Shown here in pieces: positions 57,732-64,000 of a stretch of 64,000 nucleotides of DNA (its first letter is position 1; every line of letters starts with the position of its first letter). The notes under the pieces are model-generated. The model saw only the letters and a program-made list of their open reading frames with translations, had not been told where the DNA came from and did not search any database. The position numbers and the translations under genes were made by a program. The DNA is from Massilia sp. YIM B02763. Its GTDB lineage: Bacteria; Pseudomonadota; Gammaproteobacteria; Burkholderiales; Burkholderiaceae_D. The stretch spans positions 1 to 64,000 of the forward strand of contig NZ_JASNRD010000008.1 of the NCBI RefSeq assembly GCF_030412015.1, read 5' to 3'.

Positions 57732-58163
57732 GGCGGCATTCACTGAAGCTGTATCTATATACAGTATAGCATCGTGCTTTCCGCGGCGACAGTGGCGCTC
57801 TCGGCCGTGCGCGCGGTGCCAGTACCGGGCGTACAAGGCCACGTTCAACAGCAGCACGGCGCCTGCCAGCAGGTACTGGATGTGACGGTCGAGTCCTGGC
57901 GGGTAGACGACCGGGAGCAGGTAGTGTTCGATGAAGCCGCCCGCGTAGCCGCCCTCGCCTGCCAGCAGGCGCAGACGGATTTCCAGGCCCGTCAGCGGGC
58001 AGCCTGCGCCAGTGGCTTCGACCGTGAAGCCCCAGGCGGCCGCCGCCAGGTGCCAGGTCAGCAGCCGCGGCCGGCGCGCCGCCAGCAGCGCGCCGAAGGC
58101 GACGAAGAGGATGAACGCCAGGTGCAGCACGAGGACGGCATCGGCAAGGAAACGGTAGGCCAT
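57732..58163 (-). CDS. DUF2784 membrane protein without its own stop codon, in frame with the recombinase
   Basis: From the ATG at 58163, about 125 residues match the whole DUF2784 membrane family: MAYRFLADAVLVLHLAFILF, WHLAAAAWGFTVEATGAGCPLTGLE, FIEHYLLPVVYPPGL and VLLLNVALYARYWHR (three to four transmembrane helices). Normally the protein ends there. Here the frame continues without a stop through the LexA box region into the recombinase ATG at 57731. Either the natural stop was lost in a rearrangement, or a true 531-residue fusion is made. No clear ribosome site precedes 58163. Confidence 0.65.
57749..57764 (-). promoter_or_regulatory. LexA (SOS) box upstream of the recombinase
   Basis: The minus strand reads TACTGTATATAGATACAGCT here, with the exact CTGT-N8-ACAG spacing and the AT-rich centre of the proteobacterial LexA consensus. 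It lies 17 bases before the recombinase ATG and overlaps a TATACT -10-like element, so it should repress the gene until DNA damage. Confidence 0.8.
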
Positions 58164-58310
58164 GGCTGCAAGGAAATGATGGCGGGGGCCGCGTCCGCAC
58201 GCCTGATCGGCATCAAGCCCGAGGCGACCTGCCCACCTATCCTGCATGGTACTTCCCGGCGCGGCCGCACGCTTGACCGGCGGCTGCGCGGTCCGGACCA
58301 GGAGGAAGAC

Positions 58311-58476
58311 ATGCTGCCCTCTCCATTGCTCGATGCGCCGCTGCCACGTGGCGGCCGGCGCTGGCGGCTGCCGCTCGCCGCGGCCGCTGATCGCCGGCGC
58401 CTGCGGCCTGGTCGCGTATTGGCCACGTATCGGCCGCCTATCGGCCGCCGAACTCCGGGCCGCCGGGAATGTCTGA
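58311..58476 (+). pseudogene. Possible small membrane protein, frameshifted
   Basis: AGGAGGAAGAC is a strong ribosome site before the ATG at 58311. The frame starts MLPSPLLDAPLPRGGRRW. A shift near 58380 would join it to LIAGACGLVAYWPRIGRLSAAELRAAGN and a stop at 58476, giving a 55-residue protein with one transmembrane helix. It is unrecognised. It could be sequencing error or decay. Confidence 0.35.
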
Positions 58477-58500
58477 ACCAGCATACGACAAGGCAAGCCC

Positions 58501-59976
58501 ATGGTACCCATCACCGCATTCCGGCGACGCGTCGGCGCCCCTGCGCCCGGCTTGCCCGCCGCGCGCGCCCTGCTGCGCCTCGTGCTGGCGATCCTGGTCC
58601 TGCTGCTGCCCGTCGCGGCCGACGGCGCGCCTGGCGTCGGGCTGATCCGGATCGATGGCGCGATCGGGCCGGCCAGCGCCGACTACCTGGTCCGCGGGCT
58701 GGCGCGCTCGGCCGCGGCCGGCCACCAGCTCGTCGTCGTGGAACTCGACACGCCCGGCGGGCTGGACACGTCGATGCGCAGCGCCATCAAGGCGATCCTC
58801 GCGTCGCCCGTCCCGGTGGCCGTCTTCGTCGCGCCCAGCGGAGCACGCGCCGCCAGCGCCGGGACGTACCTGCTGTACGCGAGCCATATCGCCGCGATGG
58901 CGCCGGGAACGAACCTCGGCGCGGCGACGCCGGTGGCCATCGGCGTGGAGCCGTCCGGCGCGCCCGGCGGCCAGGCGCCGCCCCGGGCCGGGGAGCGTGC
59001 TCCGGCCGGCAAGGACGCGCCGGCTAACCCGGCGGGGGACAAAGCGCCGGTACCCGATACCGACGGCCCCATGTCGCGCAAGCAGGTGAACGACGCGGCC
59101 GCCTACCTGCGGGGCCTGGCCCAGCTGCGCGGACGCAACGCCGACTGGGCCGAGCGGGCCGTGCGCGAGTCGGTCAGCCTGACGGCCGACGAGGCGCTGA
59201 CATTGCGCGTCATCGACTACGTCGCGCCCGACGTTTCGGCACTCCTGGCCCGCGTGGACGGCAGCCGGGTCGCGGTGCAGGGGCAGGTGCGGCAGCTGCG
59301 CACGCGCGCGGCGCCGCTGGCCGGCTACGACCCCGACTGGCGCACGAACGTGCTGGCGGCGATCACGAATCCCAGCGTCGCCCTGCTCCTGATGACCATC
59401 GGCATCTATGGACTCGTGTTCGAGTTCATGAACCCCGGCGTGGTCGTGCCGGGCGTCGTCGGCGCCATCTCGCTGCTGCTGGGACTGTACGCGCTGCAGC
59501 TGCTGCCCGTGAACTACGCCGGGCTGGGCCTGATCGTGCTGGGACTCCTGTTCATGCTCGGCGAAGCCTTCCTGCCCAGTTTCGGCATCCTCGGCATCGG
59601 CGGCGTGGTCGCGTTCGTGGCGGGCGCCCTCATCCTGATCGACACGGAACTGCCCGGCTACGGCGCGCCGCCCATCCTCGTCGCGGTGCTGGGACTGGCC
59701 AGCGCCTTGCTCCTCGTCGGTACCGTGCAGGTCGCCATGGCCACGCGCCGGCGGCCGGTCCGCAGCGGCGCGGCGGCGCTGGTGGGCTCCGTCGGGCATG
59801 TCGAGCAGCTCGCCGGCGGCGACGGCCGTTCCGCCTGGGCGCGCGTCGACGGCGAATTGTGGCAAGTCACCGGCAACGTGCCGCTGCGCCCGTCGCAGGC
59901 GGTGAAAGTCACGGCACGCGACGGACTGCTATTGCAGGTCGTGCCCGTCAACGTGGACAAGGGAGAGCGGCGATGA
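58501..59976 (+). CDS. NfeD family protein, long form (serine protease-like plus NfeD)
   Basis: 491 residues. A signal peptide precedes a ClpP-class/SppA-like serine protease domain (about 45-265; [20 protein letters not shown], and Ser in [16 protein letters not shown]), with a Pro/Ala-rich insert near 155-185. Four or five transmembrane helices follow (about 295-415), then an NfeD OB-fold at the C-terminus ([27 protein letters not shown]). The long NfeD cleaves partner stomatin in archaea. Here the next gene is exactly such an SPFH protein, overlapping by ATGA, so the pair likely works together in membrane-protein quality control. Confidence 0.9.
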   Translation: MVPITAFRRRVGAPAPGLPAARALLRLVLAILVLLLPVAADGAPGVGLIRIDGAIGPASADYLVRGLARSAAAGHQLVVVELDTPGGLDTSMRSAIKAILASPVPVAVFVAPSGARAASAGTYLLYASHIAAMAPGTNLGAATPVAIGVEPSGAPGGQAPPRAGERAPAGKDAPANPAGDKAPVPDTDGPMSRKQVNDAAAYLRGLAQLRGRNADWAERAVRESVSLTADEALTLRVIDYVAPDVSALLARVDGSRVAVQGQVRQLRTRAAPLAGYDPDWRTNVLAAITNPSVALLLMTIGIYGLVFEFMNPGVVVPGVVGAISLLLGLYALQLLPVNYAGLGLIVLGLLFMLGEAFLPSFGILGIGGVVAFVAGALILIDTELPGYGAPPILVAVLGLASALLLVGTVQVAMATRRRPVRSGAAALVGSVGHVEQLAGGDGRSAWARVDGELWQVTGNVPLRPSQAVKVTARDGLLLQVVPVNVDKGERR

Positions 59977-60755
59977 TCCTCGATATCGGTTTCGGCCTCG
60001 GCGCCCTCATCGTCCTGCTGCTGCCGCTGATCCTGTCTGCCTTCAAGATCCTGCGCGAATATGAGCGCGGCGTCGTGTTCCAGCTGGGAAGGTTCTGGGG
60101 CGTGAAGGGACCGGGGCTGATCGTCATCATCCCCGTGCTGCAGCAGATGGTGCGGGTGGACCTGCGCACGATCGTGCTGGACGTGCCGACCCAGGACGTG
60201 ATCTCGCGCGACAACGTCTCCGTGAAGGTCAATGCAGTCATCTATTTCCGCGTCATCGACCCGGAAAAAGCGATCATCCAGGTCGTCAACTTCATGGAGG
60301 CAACCAGCCAGCTGGCCCAGACCACGCTGCGCGCCGTGCTCGGCAAGCACGAACTGGACGAGATGCTGGCGGAGCGCGAACGGCTGAACATCGACATCCA
60401 GCAGGTGCTGGACGTGCAGACGGACGCCTGGGGCATCAAGGTGGCGAACGTCGAGATCAAGCACGTCGACCTGGACGAATCCATGATCCGCGCCATCGCC
60501 CGCCAGGCCGAGGCGGAGCGCGAACGGCGCGCCAAGGTCATCCACGCGGAGGGCGAGTTGCAGGCCTCCGAGAAACTGCAGCAGGCCGCGCTGGTGCTGT
60601 CGCAGCAGTCGGGCGCGATGCAGCTGCGCTATTTGCAAACGCTCAGCACCATTGCGGGAGACAAATCGTCGACCATCGTGTTTCCCTTGCCGATCGAGCT
60701 GCTGACCGGCGTCAAGCCATCGCCGCGATACACCGCGCCATCGGAAACCCGATAG
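59973..60755 (+). CDS. SPFH/stomatin-family membrane protein (slipin)
   Basis: 260 residues: an N-terminal membrane hairpin ([15 protein letters not shown]), then a Band 7/SPFH domain ([20 protein letters not shown] ... [20 protein letters not shown] ... [15 protein letters not shown]) and a coiled C-terminal helix ([20 protein letters not shown]). It forms ring-like oligomers in the membrane. It is the partner of the overlapping NfeD gene. Confidence 0.93.
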   Translation: MILDIGFGLGALIVLLLPLILSAFKILREYERGVVFQLGRFWGVKGPGLIVIIPVLQQMVRVDLRTIVLDVPTQDVISRDNVSVKVNAVIYFRVIDPEKAIIQVVNFMEATSQLAQTTLRAVLGKHELDEMLAERERLNIDIQQVLDVQTDAWGIKVANVEIKHVDLDESMIRAIARQAEAERERRAKVIHAEGELQASEKLQQAALVLSQQSGAMQLRYLQTLSTIAGDKSSTIVFPLPIELLTGVKPSPRYTAPSETR

Positions 60756-60889
60756 CGATCGGAAACAATGATTGCCGAGCTACACCTGCCAATGGGGCAG
60801 GTAGCGCGCGCACGGTTGCCGCGCGTTTGCAGGCTCGTCCCTCCTACGGGAGAATGGCAGCAAGCGTTTTTCGATCGAAAGGAGTCCGC

Positions 60890-61168
60890 ATGAGCATTAC
60901 CGTCAACAATACCAATCCGGATACCGTCAAGGTCACCCTGTTCGGCGAGCTGCAGGATGGCACGTTCGACGCCAAGGTCATGGCCGAAACGGACGTGCCT
61001 TACACGCGTTGCTGGGAGAACGAGATCGAGCAGCGCATCATCTATATCCAGCCCGATCCGGAGCAGCTGCAGGCGATCCTGAAGGCGCTCAACGAGCGCC
61101 GGCTGTCGCTCGACCAGCTGCAGGAATTCGGCAGCGTGGGCGGCGGCACGTCGGAAATCCCCGTTTGA
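60890..61168 (+). CDS. Hypothetical 92-residue protein
   Basis: Acidic, no signal peptide, mixed beta (ITVNNTNPDTVKVTLFGEL) then helical (PEQLQAILKALNERRLSLDQLQEFG). AAAGGAG lies 5 bases before the ATG at 60890. Not recognised. It is followed after 11 bases by another small gene with a strong ribosome site, likely an operon. Confidence 0.7.
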   Translation: MSITVNNTNPDTVKVTLFGELQDGTFDAKVMAETDVPYTRCWENEIEQRIIYIQPDPEQLQAILKALNERRLSLDQLQEFGSVGGGTSEIPV

Positions 61169-61179
61169 ATGGAGGAAGC

Positions 61180-61554
61180 ATGACAGCGCAGCACACGAAC
61201 GGGACCGGCCACGGTGAGCAGTCGGCCACCATCGGGATCGGCGGCACCACCAGCGGCGAGCAAGGCGCGACGCCGGATCACGAGACCATGGCGGAGACGG
61301 GCGGCAGCGGCGGCGATGCGCTGACCAAGCCGCGGCGCGAGGAAGCGGCGCCGGCAACGCCATCGGCCACGCGGCAGGACGAGGCAACCGACGAGGCGGA
61401 TGCCGAAGGCGCCGACACGGCGGCGACGGCCATCGCCCGCGGCGCCCAGGACACCCGCAGCCGCCAGGCCAGCCCTGGGGACACGGGCCTCGGCACGCCC
61501 GAGACGGGCGGCAACCAGAGCGAGCGCGACCTGGCGCCGCCGCGCCCTCGCTGA
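61180..61554 (+). CDS. Hypothetical disordered acidic protein
   Basis: 124 residues of mostly Gly, Thr, Ala, Glu, Asp and Gln without Cys or hydrophobic core, so probably unfolded, like some desiccation or stress proteins. GGAGGA lies 4 bases before the ATG. Function unknown. Confidence 0.65.
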   Translation: MTAQHTNGTGHGEQSATIGIGGTTSGEQGATPDHETMAETGGSGGDALTKPRREEAAPATPSATRQDEATDEADAEGADTAATAIARGAQDTRSRQASPGDTGLGTPETGGNQSERDLAPPRPR

Positions 61555-61606
61555 CATACCCGCTGGAACGCGGGCCGCAGGCCTGTTGCGGCCCGCGGCC
61601 CCGCCC

Positions 61607-61948
61607 TCAGGCGGCCATGCGCCGGCACTCCTCGGCGCAGCGGCGGCAGGCGGCCGCGCATTGCTGGCAGTGGTCCATGGGGTGCTTGCCGCATTCGTCG
61701 CCGCAGGCCTGGCACACGTCGGCGCACACGGCGCACACGGCCTTGGCGAATTCGCTGCCGCGCGCCATGAGGGCCGCGGCCGTGCGGCAGAGCTGGGCGC
61801 AGTCCATGTCGAGCGCGATGCAGCGCGCCATCATCTTGACGTCGCCTTCCTGCAGGCAGGCGGTGGAACAGTTGTCGCACGCCGCCGCGCAGGCGTAACA
61901 GGCTTCGATGCAGCTGCGCATCGTGTCGATCGGTCGGTCTTGGGCCAT
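61607..61948 (-). CDS. Four-helix-bundle Cys-rich copper-binding protein (Csp-like, DUF326)
   Basis: 113 residues with 17 Cys spaced along four helices: CIEACYACAAACDNCSTAC, CIALDMDCAQLC, CAVCADVCQACGDEC and CQQCAAACRRCAEEC. The spacing and length match cytosolic copper storage proteins (Csp3-like), which bind many Cu(I) ions inside the bundle. No signal peptide, which suits the cytosolic form. AAGGAGG lies before the ATG at 61948; an upstream frame to 62041 has no start site. Confidence 0.88.
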   Translation of the reverse strand: MAQDRPIDTMRSCIEACYACAAACDNCSTACLQEGDVKMMARCIALDMDCAQLCRTAAALMARGSEFAKAVCAVCADVCQACGDECGKHPMDHCQQCAAACRRCAEECRRMAA

Positions 61949-62116
61949 CGATTCCTCCTTGGTGCTGGTGAATGGACGGACATCCCTTCGCGGCGCGGCC
62001 GGTGTCATCCCGGCCTGCGCGTCGAGGGACCAGCTTAGCATAGCCGTCCGCCGAGGCTCGCCCGGGTCGGCCCCCGGTGAAGGTTTACTGCGCCTGCTTG
62101 ACGACGGCGCCGCCCT

Positions 62117-62734
62117 TCATGACGAATGGGTGGGAGAAGTCGCCAGGCCGGCCTCCGGGCGTTTCCCGTGCGCGCGCGCCAGGCGGCGCCAGTTCAGCCA
62201 GGAGACGACGGCATTGATCCAGAAGCCGGCGTACAGCACGGAGGTCAGGACCAGGCCCCGGCTGTAGTACAGCGGGACGGCGATGGTATTGACGAGCACC
62301 CAGAACGGCCAGTTCTCGACCCGGCGCTGCATCATGAGGATCTGGCCGATGATGGAAAACACCAAGACCGCGGAATCGAAGAACGGCGCGTAGGCGTTCG
62401 TGGTCAGGTGCAGCAGCGTGCCGTAGGCGGCCATGGCCAGCACGCCGGCCGGCACGATCCACAGCAGGTTGCGGCCTGTCGCGTGGGTGATGGGCAACGG
62501 TTCGCCATGGTCGCCGCGCGCCCATTTCCACCAGCCGAGCACGCTGGTGGCGACGAAGAAGCCCTGCAGGACGACGTCGGCGTACAGGCGGTTGTCCGCA
62601 TACAGGATGCCGAACAGCGTGCAGCCGACGATGCCCGTCCACCAGGTGTGGACGTTGTTGCGGCCGGCCAGCACGATGGCCAGGGCGGTGAAGACGTTTG
62701 CCGCCAGTTCCAGCGGTCCGACCAGCGCCGTCAT
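62117..62734 (-). CDS. pnuC: Nicotinamide mononucleotide/riboside transporter PnuC
   Basis: 205 residues with six or seven transmembrane helices. The family motifs are VHTWWTGIVGCTLFGILY and LQGFFVATSVLGWWKWARG. PnuC moves nicotinamide riboside for NAD synthesis. No NadR kinase gene or NiaR site is adjacent, so its exact vitamin substrate (thiamine and riboflavin relatives exist) is assumed. Confidence 0.88.
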   Translation of the reverse strand: MTALVGPLELAANVFTALAIVLAGRNNVHTWWTGIVGCTLFGILYADNRLYADVVLQGFFVATSVLGWWKWARGDHGEPLPITHATGRNLLWIVPAGVLAMAAYGTLLHLTTNAYAPFFDSAVLVFSIIGQILMMQRRVENWPFWVLVNTIAVPLYYSRGLVLTSVLYAGFWINAVVSWLNWRRLARAHGKRPEAGLATSPTHSS

Positions 62735-62844
62735 CCCGTTCCGCCCTGCCCGTTCGAATCCATCGACGCTCCCGTTGAAGAAGCGTCTACTGTACGACAG
62801 CCCCTGCTTTTATTGCAAGAGAGGAATTGCTCGCGCGATCAGCG

Positions 62845-63342
62845 TTACAGCTTCAGCGTGCGGTGCTCGCTGTCCATGTCCGGCGTCGTGCCCGTCACCG
62901 CGGCCTTGGCGATGGCGAACATGCGGACCATCTTGCTGTCGTTGGAATCCCAGTATTCGGCCGAGTGCGGGTCGACCCGGACCAGCACGGCGTGCTCGTC
63001 GTCGGGGCCGGCCGGGAACCAGGCCTGGGCGCCGGTGTTCCACTTCGCGCGGATCAGTTCGCGGTCGACGACGCGCTCGGCGGTGCCGCTGACGGACACG
63101 TACAGGCTGTCGTCCGGGTTCGCGAACGCCAGGTTCACCTGCGGACGGTGGGCGATGCAGTCCCACAGCGACGTCAGCGTCGAGGTGAAGAACCAGATGC
63201 CGCCGTCGTCGTCGACGTCTTCCTTCGTCATCGGCTGGCTCAGCAGGTGGCCGTGCGCGTCCTGCCAGGTGAACATGGGGAAGCGCACGTCGGCGATCTT
63301 GGCCTTCAGCTGGGCCACGTTGTTTGCGTCATGGGTGGTCAT
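62845..63342 (-). CDS. Pyridoxamine 5'-phosphate oxidase-like protein (general stress protein 26 type)
   Basis: 165 residues of the split-barrel flavin-binding fold: VAQLKAKIADVRFPMFTWQD, GGIWFFTSTLTSLWDCI, VNLAFANPDDSLYVSVSGTAE and an AWFPAGPDDEHAVLVRV end. General stress 26 proteins bind FMN or FAD and are induced in stress. AAGGATC lies before the ATG at 63342; the frame upstream to 63447 has no start site. Confidence 0.87.
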   Translation of the reverse strand: MTTHDANNVAQLKAKIADVRFPMFTWQDAHGHLLSQPMTKEDVDDDGGIWFFTSTLTSLWDCIAHRPQVNLAFANPDDSLYVSVSGTAERVVDRELIRAKWNTGAQAWFPAGPDDEHAVLVRVDPHSAEYWDSNDSKMVRMFAIAKAAVTGTTPDMDSEHRTLKL

Positions 63343-63548
63343 GGTAGATCCTTTCTGTTTCGACAAGCTTCCATCCTCGCGGATCGTTGCCTGCGCGTCC
63401 GTGCGGCGGCGTACGGATGACGTCGGCCGCTGTTTGAGCACTGTCAAGGGCGCCGGAAAGCACGAAATCGCCCGCGTTGCATCGCAATATAATCCTCCTG
63501 CGCCGGCAGCGCCGCCGTCGCATCGCCCCCACCGAGGATGGAACCGCC

Positions 63549-63638
63549 ATGGATCACCACGAACATCCTGTCCAGTCCGCCGTCCTGTCGCTTGCCGCGG
63601 CCGGGCCGGCGGTGCGCGCTTCCCTGAAGGTTGCCTGA
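63549..63638 (+). CDS. Possible 29-residue peptide before the glycosyltransferase
   Basis: A short frame (MDHHEHPVQSAVLSLAAAGP and nine more residues) ends 15 bases before the glycosyltransferase ATG. Purines (GAGGATGGA) precede the start. It might be a leader peptide or chance. Confidence 0.25.
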   Translation: MDHHEHPVQSAVLSLAAAGPAVRASLKVA

Positions 63639-63653
63639 ACGGATGGTGGCCCC

Positions 63654-64000
63654 ATGGGTGCCCAACATCCCGCCAGTGCCGCGCTGTCCGCGCCCGGCGA
63701 ACGCACGCGCCTCGTCGCCCACTTCGTCGACGGCCTCGATGGTGCCCAGCTCGACGGCGCCCTGCTGAACCTGATCCGCCACCTGCCGGCCGGGCGCTAC
63801 CGCCATGCCATCGTCTGCCTGCGCGAACGCAGCGAATACGTGGGCGAACTGCGTGCCCGGGGCGTCGACGTCGTCAGCCTGCACCGGCGCGAGGGCCGCG
63901 ACCCGTTGCTGTGGCTGCGCATGTACCGCGCGCTGCGGGCGCTGCAACCCGACCTCGTGCATACCCGCAACCGCTCCGGCCTGCCGGCCCAGCTGGTGGC
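63654..64000 (+). CDS. Glycosyltransferase family 4 (N-terminal part; continues beyond window)
   Basis: 115 codons remain open to the right edge. After a 20-residue lead, LVAHFVDGLDGAQLDGALLN gives the first Rossmann strand of a GT4/GT-B enzyme, then LPAGRYRHAIVCLRERSEYV, the DVVSLHRREGRDPLLWLRMYRALRAL region and DLVHTRN. These resemble sugar transferases found in EpsH/exosortase-linked polysaccharide clusters. The rest of the cluster lies beyond the window, so the sugar is unknown. Confidence 0.8.
   Translation, partial: MGAQHPASAALSAPGERTRLVAHFVDGLDGAQLDGALLNLIRHLPAGRYRHAIVCLRERSEYVGELRARGVDVVSLHRREGRDPLLWLRMYRALRALQPDLVHTRNRSGLPAQLV

Noticed and set aside
60790..60812. Hairpin CCTGCC/GGCAGG after the SPFH gene as terminator
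   Set aside because: The stem is short and no T-run follows.

Overview
The window looks like chromosomal DNA of a GC-rich betaproteobacterium, most likely an Oxalobacteraceae member of the Massilia type. This is inferred from strong GC bias at third codon positions, the Csu-type pilus and CheR/CheD organisation, a selenocysteine-type formate dehydrogenase with its own selABC, and protein similarity recalled from memory; no database search was run. Most genes are intact and tightly packed, and many are joined by 4-base ATGA/GTGA overlaps.

Layout. 1-5.6 kb: the end of a secreted Asn/Thr/Ser-repeat protein that runs off the left edge, a sigma-54 activator of VpsR type, a small secreted protein and the U32-family rRNA hydroxylation enzyme RlhA. 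6.1-9.4 kb: a membrane histidine kinase facing a REC-AraC regulator that carries a frameshift. 9.5-14.5 kb: a Csu-type chaperone-usher pilus operon (subunit, chaperone, usher, two-domain tip) with a convergent orphan subunit-like gene. 14.7-17.4 kb: response regulator, GAF-PAS histidine kinase and an HTH-REC regulator whose promoter predicts a leaderless mRNA. 17.8-26.3 kb: a four-gene operon of exported DUF11-domain proteins including a 1637-residue protein with a probable outer-membrane barrel; this is the least familiar system here. 26.8-31.6 kb: soluble double-PAS chemoreceptor, CheR, CheD and a protein with three CheW domains. 31.7-36.1 kb: PPC-domain protein, YdeP-type molybdopterin oxidoreductase, catalase-like protein and a small secreted protein.

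36.1-46.4 kb is a self-contained selenium/formate module. On the minus strand lie fdnG (with an in-frame UGA and a SECIS hairpin), fdnH, fdnI, a terminator, fdhE, selA, selB and the selenocysteine tRNA gene selC; fdhD is divergent. Every cluster-specific part needed to read UGA as selenocysteine in FdnG and to mature the enzyme is adjacent, except selD, which must be elsewhere.

46.6-52.6 kb: AI-2E-type permease, muramidase with a peptidoglycan-binding domain, a large di-haem lipoprotein with two discoidin domains, and a small AT-hook-like protein. 52.6-58.5 kb is an eroded segment: remnants of a serine hydrolase, an NamA-type flavin oxidoreductase and a universal stress protein, a GNAT gene with a damaged end, a tyrosine recombinase behind a near-perfect LexA box, and a DUF2784 gene without its own stop codon. 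58.5-64 kb returns to intact genes: the NfeD/SPFH pair, two small stress-type proteins, a Cys-rich four-helix copper protein, PnuC, a PNPOx-like protein, and the start of a GT4 glycosyltransferase cut by the right edge.
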